Assembly (NCBI RefSeq): GCF_002286965.1
Contig: NZ_NSKD01000002.1
Coordinates: 62,001 to 126,000 of the forward strand
Source: Halovibrio salipaludis
GTDB taxonomy: Bacteria > Pseudomonadota > Gammaproteobacteria > Pseudomonadales > Oleiphilaceae
Direction: 5' to 3'
DNA: 64,000 bases
The notes under the pieces were generated by a model, which saw only the letters and a program-made list of their open reading frames with translations, was not told where the DNA came from and did no database searches. Positions 22,143 through 31,396 of the stretch are shown in pieces (position 1 is the stretch's first letter; every line of letters begins with the position of its first letter). The position numbers and the translations under genes are program-made.

Positions 22143-22883
22143 TCAGTTGATCGCGACCCGCCCGGGCTCGGTGATCCGGCCGCGGATCCGGCGCCCTGAG
22201 TTTTCGTTGACCACCGGAATCTGTTCCCCCACCCGGCCACTGCGCTCGGCCTTGCCCCGGGTTGTGATGGAGAATGCATCGCTTCCCGCGGAGATGACCA
22301 CGCGGTCCCCGCGCTCCACCGCCAGTGGTTTCTCAACCATATGCGGCGTGATGGCGGTCCCGGCGCGGATGGTACGCTTCGCCTGCATGCCGATCATGTG
22401 GTCGGGATTCCGGAACCCGCTGCGACGCTGTTCGTTGAGCACCACCGGGCTGGAGCGCAGCATGTCCCGGCTGAGGCGCTCGCCACGGCCAATGGGCCGG
22501 TCCGCGACCCAGCCGTCCACCTGGATGCGCACTGTCGCACTGAGAAAGATCCGCCACGGTTGGTCCCCCTGGCAGCTGACCAGCAGCGTGGTGCGCGTGG
22601 AGCGTTCCGGGTCACCGGCGAATTCGACCCCCAGCGCCTGTGGACAGCGGTTGAGCGAGAGTCGGTTATCCACGCTGCCAATGTCGTATTCAACCTCGCG
22701 CCCCTTTGCAGCCTGTTCCTTTGCAAAGGATTCCAGGAAACCGTCAGCCGCCTCCGTGATGCGTTCAGCGGTGGTCTGCTCCGGTTCCGAAGCCGTTGCC
22801 ACCCCCGGAATCAGCATGGCAGCCAGGAGGAGATAGCGGAAAACCGGCATTGGATTGGCGTTGGCGATGCGCATGGCGGTCAA
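22143..22883 (-). CDS. flgA: Flagellar P-ring assembly chaperone FlgA
   Basis: Periplasmic protein needed to assemble the FlgI P ring around the flagellar rod. 246 residues: a signal peptide (FRYLLLAAMLIPGVATA then SEPE), a roughly 75-residue FlgA N domain, and the C-terminal SAF/FlgA domain (RSGFRNPDHMIGMQAKRTI, AITPHMV, GDRVVISAGSDAFSI). The start is uncertain: TTG at 22883, ATG at 22874 and ATG at 22850 all leave an intact signal peptide. It is divergent from cheV and upstream of flgM-flgN in the same direction, the usual gammaproteobacterial order. Confidence 0.92.
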   Translation of the reverse strand: MTAMRIANANPMPVFRYLLLAAMLIPGVATASEPEQTTAERITEAADGFLESFAKEQAAKGREVEYDIGSVDNRLSLNRCPQALGVEFAGDPERSTRTTLLVSCQGDQPWRIFLSATVRIQVDGWVADRPIGRGERLSRDMLRSSPVVLNEQRRSGFRNPDHMIGMQAKRTIRAGTAITPHMVEKPLAVERGDRVVISAGSDAFSITTRGKAERSGRVGEQIPVVNENSGRRIRGRITEPGRVAIN

Positions 22884-23039
22884 AATGTCCTATCCTTGCG
22901 GGTAATCGGTGCCACCTCCGACCTGTGTCGGGGGCGGCACAACCCAAACCGGCGGAAATCCGGCACAAGCCGGGCGTTGTTCGCATTCTTCGGAAATATA
23001 GTGCAACAACCATGCCGGCTCATCAGGACGGGCAGGACT

Positions 23040-23981
23040 ATGGCGGGACTACTCGACAACGTGAACCAGCGTACCCAGATGGTGGGGCAGAACCGGCTCG
23101 AACTGCTGCTGTTCCAGCTCAGGGGGGAGCAGTTCTATGGCATCAATGTGTTCAAGGTCCGGGAAGTGCTTCCCTGTCCGGCGTTGACGGCAATCCCGCA
23201 CAGCCACCCGGTGGTCCGTGGGGTCTCCTACGTGCGGGGTGAGACGGTGCCGATCATTGATACCGGCATGGCCATCGGCAGACAGCCGATTCCGGATGAG
23301 GAACTGTCGGAGTCGCTGGTGATCGTTTCGGAATACAACCGCAAGACCCAGGGGTTTCTCGTGCGCCGGGTGGAGCGGATCGTCAATCTCAACTGGGAGG
23401 ATGTGCACCCGCCGCCCAAACGCGCCCGCGCCGAGTACCTTACGGCGGTCACCGAGCTTGAGGGCAAGCTCGTGGAGATCCTGGATGTGGAGAAGATCCT
23501 GGCGGAGGTGTCGCCCATTGATGACAGCGTGAGCGAATCCTTCCAGTCGACGCTGGACACCAGCGGTGATGCGGCCATGCGCGTGCTGGTGGTGGACGAC
23601 TCCTCCGTGGCGCGAGGCCAGATCAGGCGCTGCATGGAAGCGGTCGGGCTTGAGGTTGTTATCTGCAATGATGGCCGGGAGGCGCTGGATTACCTGGAGT
23701 CACTGGTTGCGGATGGCAGCCCGATCCACGATCATCTGGCAATGATGATTTCCGATGTGGAGATGCCGGAAATGGATGGCTATACGCTGGTGACACACTG
23801 TAAGGACAATCCGGTGCTGGCCCCCCTGTACATCATGCTGCATTCGTCGCTCAGCGGTGTCTTCAATCAGGCCATGGTCCAGAGGGTCGGTGCTGATGAA
23901 TTCATGGCCAAGTTCAATCCCAACGAGCTTGCGGAGCGGGTTATGGCAGTCATGGACAAGCAACAGCACATGCCGTCCTGA
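23040..23981 (+). CDS. cheV: Chemotaxis coupling protein CheV
   Basis: CheW-like adaptor fused to a response-regulator receiver; it couples chemoreceptors to CheA and aids adaptation. 313 residues. The CheW domain (about 15-160) includes LLFQLRGEQFYGINVFKVRE and GVSYVRGETVPIID. The receiver domain (about 180-305) has acidic VVDDSS, phosphoacceptor D in MISDVEMPEMDGY and a conserved K in EFMAKF. The ATG at 23040 begins the conserved sequence MAGLLDNVNQRTQ; the longer upstream frame is not coding. It probably forms a unit with cheR, 17 bases downstream. Confidence 0.95.
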   Translation: MAGLLDNVNQRTQMVGQNRLELLLFQLRGEQFYGINVFKVREVLPCPALTAIPHSHPVVRGVSYVRGETVPIIDTGMAIGRQPIPDEELSESLVIVSEYNRKTQGFLVRRVERIVNLNWEDVHPPPKRARAEYLTAVTELEGKLVEILDVEKILAEVSPIDDSVSESFQSTLDTSGDAAMRVLVVDDSSVARGQIRRCMEAVGLEVVICNDGREALDYLESLVADGSPIHDHLAMMISDVEMPEMDGYTLVTHCKDNPVLAPLYIMLHSSLSGVFNQAMVQRVGADEFMAKFNPNELAERVMAVMDKQQHMPS

Positions 23982-23998
23982 CGGAGACGCCGATACCG

Positions 23999-24829
23999 AT
24001 GAGTTCCGAGATCAGCCAGGAGGACTATCGCGCCTTCAAGGAGTTCCTGCAGGATGCCTCCGGCATTCTATTGGGGGACAACAAGCAGTACCTGGTGAAA
24101 AGCCGTCTGCGGCGGATCATGGCGGAAAACCGGTTCAACAGTCTCGGCGAGCTGGTTCAGCGCCTGCGTAAGCAGCCGCGCAGCGAACTGCGCGAGACCG
24201 TGATTGATGCCATGACCACCAACGAGACGCTCTGGTTCCGGGATACCCACCCGTTCCGCATTCTCGAGGAACGGCTTCTGGGGGAGATGGCGGCGGAGAA
24301 CACCAGCCAGCCCCTTCGGATCTGGTCGGCGGCCTGCTCGACCGGGCAGGAGCCGTACTCCATCGCCATGGTGATTGACGAGTACCGGCGCCGTAACCCA
24401 GGCCGCCTGCGCCGCCCGGTTGAGATCATTGCGACGGACGTGTCGAAACCCGTGGTGGACGCGGCAAAGGACGGTATCTATGAACTGCTGGCTCTCGGGC
24501 GGGGTCTGTCCGCGGATCGCCAGAAGCAGTACTTCACCCAGCTCCCTTCCGGGAGCTGGCAGGTCCGGAAAGAAATCCGTGACATGGTGACCTTCCGCGA
24601 GCACAACCTGCTGGAGCGTTTCAGTTCGAGCAGGTTCGACATCGTCTTCTGCCGGAACGTGCTGATCTATTTCTCCAGCGATCTCAAGCACGACATCCTG
24701 GTACGCACCCACGGCATACTGAAACGGGGTGGCTACCTGATCCTGGGGGCTTCCGAGTCGCTCAACGGGCTGAACCAGTACTATGAAATGGTCCAGTGCC
24801 GGCCGGGAATCATCTACCGCGCCAAGTGA
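23999..24829 (+). CDS. cheR: Chemoreceptor methyltransferase CheR
   Basis: SAM-dependent O-methyltransferase that methylates glutamates of chemoreceptors for adaptation. 276 residues. An N-terminal helical domain (LVKSRLRRIMAENRFNS) is followed by TTNETLWFRD, the SAM-binding IWSAACSTGQEPYSIAM, ATDVSKPVV, and the DIVFCRNVLIYF motif of the catalytic domain. It follows cheV. In related genomes flgB and the rest of the rod-hook operon come next; here a tRNA gene and an unrelated operon follow, so the flagellar structural genes must lie elsewhere. Confidence 0.96.
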   Translation: MSSEISQEDYRAFKEFLQDASGILLGDNKQYLVKSRLRRIMAENRFNSLGELVQRLRKQPRSELRETVIDAMTTNETLWFRDTHPFRILEERLLGEMAAENTSQPLRIWSAACSTGQEPYSIAMVIDEYRRRNPGRLRRPVEIIATDVSKPVVDAAKDGIYELLALGRGLSADRQKQYFTQLPSGSWQVRKEIRDMVTFREHNLLERFSSSRFDIVFCRNVLIYFSSDLKHDILVRTHGILKRGGYLILGASESLNGLNQYYEMVQCRPGIIYRAK

Positions 24830-24832
24830 GTG

Positions 24833-24861
24833 TTGCGTTCGGGCCACGTTTTGCGTACAGT
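24833..24861 (+). promoter_or_regulatory. Probable tRNA-Ser promoter
   Basis: TTGCGT (24833-24838) and TACAGT (24856-24861) are 17 bp apart. The downstream discriminator is GC-rich (CTGCGCCC), as is usual for stringently controlled stable RNA. The start point would be about 45 nt before the mature tRNA 5' end. Confidence 0.4.
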
Positions 24862-24911
24862 CTGCGCCCATCAAACGCGGCGGCCCCGAAGCCCCACGCG
24901 TGCCGATCAAA

Positions 24912-25000
<89 letters not shown>

Positions 25001-25008
25001 ATACAGAG

Positions 25009-25031
25009 CCCGGCCTTGTGCCGGGTTTTTT
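25009..25031 (+). terminator. Terminator after tRNA-Ser
   Basis: CCCGGC (25009-25014), loop CTTGT and GCCGGG (25020-25025), then six Ts (25026-25031). The T tract overlaps the stop codon of the convergent ATP-grasp gene. On the other strand no U tract follows, so it acts only for the tRNA. Confidence 0.9.
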
Positions 25032-25983
25032 ATGTCCGGATCTTTTCCCCGAACTCAGCCATCGCCATTCCCGCCCGCGCCTCAGCGCTGTCCGGAATGT
25101 CCTCCTGAGCCTCGATCCACTGAAGTCGCGGCAGAAGTCCCTTGCCATTGGCAATCTGGATGGCCAGGCCGGGCCGGGCGTTGAGCTCCAGCATCAGCGG
25201 CCCCCGGTTGCGGTCGACCACGATGTCGGCGCCCAGATACCCGAGTCCGGTCAGGTCATGGCAGCGCGCGGCGAGGGTGAGGAGGTTCTGCCAGTCCGGG
25301 ATGGCGATACGGTTGAGGTCAACGCCGGTGTCCGGATGGCTGTGCACGCGCCTGGAGTGCTGTACTGCGTGTATGCAGCGGCCACTGGCCAGGTCCAGCC
25401 CGACGCCGATCGCCCCCTGGTGCAGGTTGGCTTTGCCGTCACTGGCATGGGTTGAGAGCCGGAGCATGGCCATGACGGGTATCCCGCGGAAAATGATGAC
25501 GCGGATGTCCGGGACGCCCTCGACGGACAGGGACTCGAAGTATGGGTCCGCCTCGATCAGGTCCTCGATGATGACCGAGTCGGGGGCGCCGGCAAGGGAG
25601 TGCAGACCTGCCAGGATGTTGGAGCAGTGGCGCTGCAGGCTGCCCAGCGTGAGGGCCTGCCCGGAGGCCTTGAGGAACTGCTCGCCGTCGCGCTCCTGGA
25701 TGACCATGATGCCTTTGCCGCCGGCCCCGCGGGAGGGTTTGATGGCGAAACGCTCGAGGTCCCCGAGGCACTCGCCCAGATCGCGGACGCCATGCTGGGT
25801 ATCGATGACATCGCGCAGGGTGGGGGTGGCCACCCCGTGAAGCATGGCCCGCTCCTTGGTGAGCTTCTTGTCGTCCACCAGTGGATACAGGCGGCGCTCG
25901 TTGTACCTGGATATATAGGCGACATTCCGGCGGTTCATGCCCAGCAGGCCATGGCTCCGCAGGGCTGCGGGAGAGGCCAGCAT
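25030..25983 (-). CDS. RimK-like alpha-L-glutamate ligase homologue (ATP-grasp)
   Basis: 317-residue ATP-grasp enzyme of the family annotated alpha-L-glutamate ligase-like, predicted to form an amide bond through an acyl phosphate. Visible motifs: AIKPSRGAGGKGIMVI (ATP-binding glycine-rich loop), VIIEDLIE, PDIRVIIFRGIPVMAMLRLS, NLHQGAIGVGLDL, and the Mg-binding LMLELNARPGLAIQIAN near the C-terminus. It shares the A of its ATG with the stop of the 7TM gene, so it is the third gene of a tightly coupled operon. The substrate is unknown; the partners suggest an envelope peptide or protein. Confidence 0.85.
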   Translation of the reverse strand: MLASPAALRSHGLLGMNRRNVAYISRYNERRLYPLVDDKKLTKERAMLHGVATPTLRDVIDTQHGVRDLGECLGDLERFAIKPSRGAGGKGIMVIQERDGEQFLKASGQALTLGSLQRHCSNILAGLHSLAGAPDSVIIEDLIEADPYFESLSVEGVPDIRVIIFRGIPVMAMLRLSTHASDGKANLHQGAIGVGLDLASGRCIHAVQHSRRVHSHPDTGVDLNRIAIPDWQNLLTLAARCHDLTGLGYLGADIVVDRNRGPLMLELNARPGLAIQIANGKGLLPRLQWIEAQEDIPDSAEARAGMAMAEFGEKIRT

Positions 25984-27506
25984 CAGTCCCGCTCCACCAT
26001 CGACCGGAACCGGTAAAGCTCGGAGAGCTTGTACCCCGTGTACTGACCGACGAGCAGGATCAGGGCGAGAATGATCAGGTGGACCTCCGGGAAGTTGAAG
26101 GTGAGGTGCCGTACCGTCGCCAGCTGCATGAGTCCATAGGCGGCAATGGCCACGATCAGGCTGCCGCCGCCCTGTATGGCCACTTCCCGGGCGCCCTGTT
26201 CCTCCCAGATCACGGACATCCGCTCGATGGTCCAGGCGATGATGATCATCGGGAAGAAGGTGATGGTCATCCCCAGGTTGATCCCCATTTCATGCCCGAA
26301 GACACTCAACAGGCCTGTCAGCAGCACCACCAGTACGATCATGGCGGCGATCCGGGCCACCAGCAGGAGGTTGAGGCGTGACAGATACCCTCTCAGGAGC
26401 AGTCCCAGCCCGACAATCGTCAGGAAGGCGGTGAGACCTGGCAGCAGCGTTGTCTGGATGAAGGCCAGGGCAATCAGAACCGGCATGAAGGTACCGGATG
26501 TGCGGATACCGATCACGATCCGCATGAAGGCCACAACCAGGGCCCCCAGGGGCAGAAGCAGGAGCAGCTTCAGCATGCCCTGTTCCTCGATCGGCAGCTG
26601 GTACAGGCTGATGTAACCCAGGGGTTGGTCGGCCGAGGTCTGGCTCTGGGCAAGGTCCAGGGCGGGAATGCTCTGGCGCATCATCGAGAAGCGCACCTGG
26701 GAATTCTGGCCGCCCATGACATCCAGCACGGGCCCGCTGGTGCGGTGCCAGACCAGGGTATTGGGCGTGATGCCCTGCTGGCCACCGCGCTCAAGGTCAT
26801 AGAGGTGCCAGGAATCCTCAAAGTAGACGTCCACCAGCGGCTGGAGGCGCTGGTTCCGGCGGGCATCCTCCAGCTTCAGGCCCATGGCGAGACGGGCCGG
26901 AACCCCGGACTGGTTGAGCAGGCGGACCACCAGCTGCTGGGGTGAGTGCTGGTCCAGCAGCAGTGCCGCGTTCTGGTCATTGGGGCTCTGAACCGCCTTG
27001 ATCAGTTCCCGGGTCAGGCTCGCCGGAGTACTGGAACGCCGCTGGGCCGTTTCCAGCAGGTCCGCGGCGGCTGTGGCCTGGGGCTCCTCCCAGATGATCC
27101 GCTGGGGTTCGGAGGGAGCCTCGGTGTTGCCGCTGGCACGGGGCGCGCCGTTTCTGCCCGGAGCGAACTGGACCTTGTAGTAGAGGGTCTGGGGGCCCGT
27201 TGCTTCCCGCTTGGACCATTCGCCACGATGCCCCGTGGATTCGGTGACCCGTGAGAACCCGTACCCCGGAGAGGCGGCCTGTTCGGAAATGATCCGGTAG
27301 CCTGGAGGGTCATCCGGAAGGCTCAGGCTCGCCAGTGTCTCGTCCCCAAGGGCCACGAAATCGATGCGCGCCTCCACCAGCCAGACCGGCGTATTGTTCT
27401 CCGGCAGCAGGGGAATCCCCAGGCGGTCATGCCGCAGCCACATCATTGAGACACCAATGATGATCAGCGCGGATACAGCGAGGAAGAAAAGCGGCTGGTG
27501 CCTCAT
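25983..27506 (-). CDS. Inactive transglutaminase fused to 7TM domain
   Basis: 507-residue inner-membrane protein. An N-terminal anchor (LFFLAVSALIIIGVSMMWL, residues 6-24) is followed by a roughly 260-residue periplasmic region that matches the inactive transglutaminase fold known to precede this membrane domain (RLAMGLKLEDARRNQRLQPL, DSWHLYDLERGGQQG). About seven hydrophobic helices follow from residue 300 to 495 (LLLLLPLGALVVAFMRIVIG; FMPVLIALAFIQTTLLPGL; more). It overlaps the protease gene by four bases and the ligase gene by one. In this family the transglutaminase active site is degenerate, so it probably binds rather than cuts a peptide. Confidence 0.85.
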   Translation of the reverse strand: MRHQPLFFLAVSALIIIGVSMMWLRHDRLGIPLLPENNTPVWLVEARIDFVALGDETLASLSLPDDPPGYRIISEQAASPGYGFSRVTESTGHRGEWSKREATGPQTLYYKVQFAPGRNGAPRASGNTEAPSEPQRIIWEEPQATAAADLLETAQRRSSTPASLTRELIKAVQSPNDQNAALLLDQHSPQQLVVRLLNQSGVPARLAMGLKLEDARRNQRLQPLVDVYFEDSWHLYDLERGGQQGITPNTLVWHRTSGPVLDVMGGQNSQVRFSMMRQSIPALDLAQSQTSADQPLGYISLYQLPIEEQGMLKLLLLLPLGALVVAFMRIVIGIRTSGTFMPVLIALAFIQTTLLPGLTAFLTIVGLGLLLRGYLSRLNLLLVARIAAMIVLVVLLTGLLSVFGHEMGINLGMTITFFPMIIIAWTIERMSVIWEEQGAREVAIQGGGSLIVAIAAYGLMQLATVRHLTFNFPEVHLIILALILLVGQYTGYKLSELYRFRSMVERD

Positions 27507-28318
27507 CCCTCACCCTCGATGCTGCCGGCGGCCTCTTCCAGTTCGTCCGGGTCACTGAGTATGAACTGTCGTGATACATCCACGCTGAAAAGGTCCCTGA
27601 GGATGTTGCGTCCGATCAGCGCAGGGTAGGTCAGGCGTTCCCGGTTGGCCAGTGTGAACTCCGCAACCCGCTCGATCGAGCCGATGCGGTACTGGAGCTC
27701 AATCACCGCGCGCCTTTCATTATCCTTGCTGGAGGCCTGGATGATCTCCACGAACCGCGACACGGGGCGTTCCAGCTCCATGGCCTCGCGCTCGGCGAAA
27801 TGCTCTCCGGCCAGAGTGAAGCGAACGTAGTCATCACCGTCGCGCTCAAAGAACTCGATATCCCGTGCATCCAGGGATGAGGTGTTGGCACCGGTATCGA
27901 TACGGGCTTCAAAAAGGTGATCGGGTGGCAGCAGGCGGATGCCCTCAATCGACCCGATCGTTGTGAGTCCGGAGCACTGCTCATCGCCGTTGGACAGGCC
28001 GCTGGTCATGATCGGGCAGGTGTCGCCCTCAGTGGTGGTGCTACGTGATGCCAGGTGACGGTTGGTGACACTGCGCAGCCGCTCCATCTGATCCTGGAGG
28101 TTGGCGAATCCCTGTTGCTGCTGTTCCGCAACATTCCTGTTATCCCCCAGCAGGGCGTTGAGCAGTACCTGCTGGGAGGCCAGCTGATCCTGTTGCTGTG
28201 CCAGCTGCGTCTTGAGCACCCTGAAATCCTTTTCCGCGGGGGAGGGGGAGATCAAATGGGTACAGCCGGCGATCATCAGCGCCGCCAGTAAAATCAGGAT
28301 GCGTGGCGCAGCTGGCAT
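27503..28318 (-). CDS. Retropepsin-like aspartic protease lipoprotein
   Basis: 271 residues from ATG 28318, which has GAGGA about five bases upstream (an ATG at 28354 would add 12 residues). It begins with a lipoprotein signal, LLAALMIAGC, then a coiled-coil segment rich in Gln (about 28-80), then a single retropepsin-like domain of the family formerly called ATP-dependent zinc protease. The catalytic Asp is in ARIDTGANTSSLDA; YPALIGRNIL is the second conserved block. One catalytic Asp per chain implies a dimer. It is the first gene of the protease-7TM-ligase operon, divergent from 4.5S RNA. Confidence 0.85.
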   Translation of the reverse strand: MPAAPRILILLAALMIAGCTHLISPSPAEKDFRVLKTQLAQQQDQLASQQVLLNALLGDNRNVAEQQQQGFANLQDQMERLRSVTNRHLASRSTTTEGDTCPIMTSGLSNGDEQCSGLTTIGSIEGIRLLPPDHLFEARIDTGANTSSLDARDIEFFERDGDDYVRFTLAGEHFAEREAMELERPVSRFVEIIQASSKDNERRAVIELQYRIGSIERVAEFTLANRERLTYPALIGRNILRDLFSVDVSRQFILSDPDELEEAAGSIEGEG

Positions 28319-28397
28319 GGGGTCCTCTTTACCGTGGTGGTGTCCGTCAGACATGGGGAGTATAGAGGCTGCACCTCCGTTTGACGATGGTTACCGC

Positions 28398-28427
28398 TTG
28401 AAGCGCGGGTTACGGCGGTGATAGACT
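28398..28427 (+). promoter_or_regulatory. Promoter for 4.5S RNA
   Basis: TTGAAG (28398-28403) and TAGACT (28422-28427) are separated by 18 bp, followed by a GC-rich discriminator (CCGCGG). Transcription would start about 40 nt before the predicted mature RNA, leaving a leader for processing. Confidence 0.5.
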
Positions 28428-28473
28428 CCGCGGTCTCAGCGCAGGCGGGATCAGCCGCCGGACTGAGCGCGAT

Positions 28474-28585
28474 GGTGGTCCTGCTGGTGCCTTCGCAACG
28501 ATAAACCGTGAACCCGGTCAGGCCCGGAAGGGAGCAGCCGTAGCGGTGGATTCGTGTGCCGGAGTGTCGCTGGCAGGCCACCCCC
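28474..28585 (+). ncRNA. ffs: 4.5S signal recognition particle RNA
   Basis: RNA of the signal recognition particle that binds Ffh and targets nascent membrane proteins. The conserved apical hairpin is at about 28517-28540, with the GGAA tetraloop and the AGCAGCC asymmetric loop. The ends pair: GGTGG and CCTGC (28474-28483) with GCAGG and CCACC (28573-28582). CGCAAC and GTGTGCCGG also match the 4.5S RNA pattern. Ends are estimated from pairing. A short T run follows (28588-28592). The position just before dnaX is conserved in related bacteria. Confidence 0.93.
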
Positions 28586-28686
28586 AGTTTTTCCCTTCCC
28601 GAGCTTTGCTCCCCGATCAGCCCTCTGCTTGCCAGCCCAAGATAAGGCCGTGATAAGGTATCCCATCAGATAATGGATGGTCCGGC

Positions 28687-30450
28687 ATGACGTATCAGGT
28701 ACTCGCGCGCAAATGGCGCCCCTCCCGGTTTCAGGATCTTGTTGGTCAGGAGCATGTGCTGAAGGCGCTTGTGCACGGGCTGGATCAGGACCGGCTGCAT
28801 CAGGCGTTTCTGTTCACCGGTACCCGGGGCGTGGGCAAGACAACGATCGGCCGGATCCTGGCGCGGTGCCTGAGCTGTGAGAAGGGGGTCAGCTCCAATC
28901 CCTGTGGCGAATGCGACAGTTGCCGCGAAATCCAGGATGGCCGGTTCGTTGACCTGATCGAGATCGACGCCGCCTCCCAGACCCGCGTGGAGGACATGCG
29001 TGAGCTGCTGGACAATGTCCAGTACGCGCCAACCCGCGGTCGTTTCCGCATATACCTCATTGACGAGGTCCACATGCTCTCCAGCCACAGCTTCAACGCG
29101 CTGTTGAAGACACTGGAGGAGCCGCCGGACCACGTTAAGTTCCTGCTCGCCACTACTGACCCTCAGAAACTGCCGGTCACGATCCTGTCGCGCTGCCTGC
29201 AGTTCAATCTCAAGCGCCTGGGGCCGGAGCTGATCGTGTCCCACCTGGAGCACATCCTGGCCCAGGAAGGCATTGAGTATGAGAACAGTGCCCTCTGGCT
29301 TCTGGGGCGTGCCGCCGATGGCAGCATGCGCGATGCCCTGAGCCTGACCGACCAGGCGGTGGCATTCAGCGGTGGACGCCTGGAATCCGAGAGCGTCAGC
29401 CGGATGCTGGGCACCCTCGATCGGGCGGACATCTTCAGTATGCTGGATGCCCTGGTCCAGCGAGATGGCCAGAAGCTGCTCAGGGAGGTAAACCGGATCG
29501 CGGAGTACGCACCGGATTACAGCGCGGTACTGGCGGACATGCTGGATGTGTTCCATCGAATCTCGCTGGAGCAGGCGATTCCCGGGAGCAATGACAACAG
29601 CCAGGGGGACCGGGAACAGGTCCGGACCCTGGCAGGGCAGTTGAGTGCGGAAGATGCCCAGCTGTTCTACCAGACGGCGTTGACGGCCCGCCGGGACCTG
29701 GCAATCACGCCGGATGCGCGCATGGGCTTTGAGATGGCACTGCTGCGCATGCTGGCCTTCCGGCCGGAGCCGGTTGCGACCCCACCACAGGGTGGCCGCT
29801 CGGAGCCGGCGGTGGAGGCCTCGGGCGCTGGGGAACCGCCGGCATCCCCGCCGGAGCCCGAGTCAGAGCCTCAGCCTGAACCCGCTCCCGACCCCGAACC
29901 AGCGCCGGAACCGGTGCCCGAGCCAGAGCCGCCCATTCCCGAGGATGAGGCGGACCGGAATGCCGGAGACGCATCGCCAGCGACGGAGGAGCCCCAGGAG
30001 CCGGCTTCTGCCGAGAAGCCCGCGGTAAGCCCCGGTTTTGACTGGTGCCGTGATTTCGATCAGCTGCCCCTTCAGGGCATGCCGGCGACGCTGGCCGCCA
30101 ACGCGGCCTGCCATGAGGAGGAAGGGGCCTGGGTTCTGACGCTGGCCGCCGGGCATTACCAGCTGCTGCATGAGCGCCACCAGCAACGTATCCGTGAGGC
30201 TGTGGGAGCTGTGGCGGGCAGCAGCATTACCCTGGTCTTCCGCGAGGGTGAGCCGGGCGGGGGAACCCCCGCAGCCCACCGGCAGGCGCAGATGGAAGAG
30301 GCGCAGGCGAACGCTGTCAGCGCCATCCACGGGGATCCCGTGGTGCAGCAGATTGTGGAGCGTTTCGGCGGCCAGGTGATTGAAGACAGTATAAAGCCTC
30401 CGCAGGCTTCACCAGCGGCGGCACCAGACAGTAGAGAGGTGGCACGATGA
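28687..30450 (+). CDS. dnaX: DNA polymerase III tau/gamma subunit
   Basis: Clamp-loader ATPase that also couples polymerase cores and the DnaB helicase. 587 residues. Walker A GTRGVGKT at 45-52; zinc-binding cysteines 64, 73, 76 and 79; DEVHMLS Walker B; AAA+ lid; a Pro/Glu-rich linker at about 390-445; then the C-terminal tau domain ([20 protein letters not shown]...). No A-rich slippery heptamer of the E. coli type is seen, so a shortened gamma by frameshifting is not indicated. The last four bases overlap ybaB. Confidence 0.96.
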   Translation: MTYQVLARKWRPSRFQDLVGQEHVLKALVHGLDQDRLHQAFLFTGTRGVGKTTIGRILARCLSCEKGVSSNPCGECDSCREIQDGRFVDLIEIDAASQTRVEDMRELLDNVQYAPTRGRFRIYLIDEVHMLSSHSFNALLKTLEEPPDHVKFLLATTDPQKLPVTILSRCLQFNLKRLGPELIVSHLEHILAQEGIEYENSALWLLGRAADGSMRDALSLTDQAVAFSGGRLESESVSRMLGTLDRADIFSMLDALVQRDGQKLLREVNRIAEYAPDYSAVLADMLDVFHRISLEQAIPGSNDNSQGDREQVRTLAGQLSAEDAQLFYQTALTARRDLAITPDARMGFEMALLRMLAFRPEPVATPPQGGRSEPAVEASGAGEPPASPPEPESEPQPEPAPDPEPAPEPVPEPEPPIPEDEADRNAGDASPATEEPQEPASAEKPAVSPGFDWCRDFDQLPLQGMPATLAANAACHEEEGAWVLTLAAGHYQLLHERHQQRIREAVGAVAGSSITLVFREGEPGGGTPAAHRQAQMEEAQANAVSAIHGDPVVQQIVERFGGQVIEDSIKPPQASPAAAPDSREVAR

Positions 30451-30770
30451 AAGGTGGCATGAACGACATCATGAAGCAGGCGCAGAAGATGCAGGAAGAC
30501 CTGCAGAAGGCGCAGGAAGAAATTGCCAAGGCCGAGGTTACCGGGGAATCCGGGGCGGGCATGGTCAAGGTGACCATGAACGGGCGCCACGATGTGCGCA
30601 ACGTGGACATTGATCCGTCCCTGATGGATGAGAGTCGCGAAGTCCTGGAGGACCTGATGGCGGCGGCGGTGAACGATGCAGTGCGCCGTGTCGAGGAATA
30701 CCAGAAGGAGAAGATGGGCAACATGACCCAGGGCATGGGCATGCCCCCCGGTTTCAATATGCCGTTCTGA
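30447..30770 (+). CDS. ybaB: YbaB/EbfC nucleoid-associated protein
   Basis: 107-residue dimeric DNA-binding protein of the YbaB/EbfC family. It shows an N-terminal helix rich in K, Q and E ([20 protein letters not shown]), the central [20 protein letters not shown], and a Met/Gly-rich C-terminus. It overlaps dnaX (ATGA) and precedes recR, the near-universal dnaX-ybaB-recR order, which links it to replication and recombination. Confidence 0.96.
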   Translation: MKGGMNDIMKQAQKMQEDLQKAQEEIAKAEVTGESGAGMVKVTMNGRHDVRNVDIDPSLMDESREVLEDLMAAAVNDAVRRVEEYQKEKMGNMTQGMGMPPGFNMPF

Positions 30771-30782
30771 GCCGGAGGGCCC

Positions 30783-31385
30783 ATGAGTCTGAGTCCGCGC
30801 CTTGAGGCGTTGATTGATGCATTGCAGTGCCTGCCCGGTGTGGGGCGCAAGTCCGCCCAGCGCATGGCCTTCCAGCTCCTGGAGCGCGATCGCTCGGGGG
30901 CTGGCGCACTGGCACGCCAGCTTGACGATGCCCTGGCCAATATCGGTCGCTGTGAGCGCTGTCAGACCTTTGCCGAGGACGCCCTGTGCCCGGTCTGTGC
31001 CGATGACAGGCGGGACGGTTCCTTGATGTGTGTGGTGGAATCGCCCGCCGACCTCGCCGCCATCGAGCAATCAGGGGATTACCGGGGCTACTACTTTGTA
31101 CTTCTTGGCCATCTGTCTCCCATTGATGGCATCGGCCCTGAGGATATCGGGGTGGATCAGCTGCTGGCCCAGATCCATGAGCGGGGTGTGACCGAGCTCA
31201 TCATGGCCACCAATGCCACCGTGGAGGGCGATGCCACCGCCCATTACATCGCGGACCGTGTGGATCCGGAAACGGTCACGATCACCCGGCCTGCCCAGGG
31301 GCTTCCCGTGGGGGGCGAACTGGGCGGTGTCGATGGCGGTACGCTCAGTCATGCCCTGCGGGGCCGCCGGCCTTTTGCCGGGTAG
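30783..31385 (+). CDS. recR: Recombination mediator RecR
   Basis: Ring-forming protein that with RecO loads RecA onto SSB-coated gaps. 200 residues. N-terminal helix-hairpin-helix ([17 protein letters not shown]), a four-cysteine zinc finger (CERCQTF...CPVC), then a Toprim domain ([20 protein letters not shown]) and the C-terminal Walker-B-like region (YIADRV...[10 protein letters not shown] type). It starts 12 bases after ybaB. Confidence 0.97.
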   Translation: MSLSPRLEALIDALQCLPGVGRKSAQRMAFQLLERDRSGAGALARQLDDALANIGRCERCQTFAEDALCPVCADDRRDGSLMCVVESPADLAAIEQSGDYRGYYFVLLGHLSPIDGIGPEDIGVDQLLAQIHERGVTELIMATNATVEGDATAHYIADRVDPETVTITRPAQGLPVGGELGGVDGGTLSHALRGRRPFAG

Positions 31386-31396
31386 TGGAGTCACCC

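Noticed and set aside
22890-22915. Possible sigma-54 promoter for flgA (TGGCAC ... CCCGCA, minus strand)
   Set aside because: The GG and GC elements are 12 bp apart instead of 10, and the -12 element is poor.
22341-23039. N-terminal extension of CheV by 233 codons
   Set aside because: It runs antisense through flgA; CheV homologues begin at MAGLLDNVNQ, which has its own ATG at 23040.
28687-30450. Programmed frameshift in dnaX
   Set aside because: No A-rich slippery heptamer or fitting hairpin was found.
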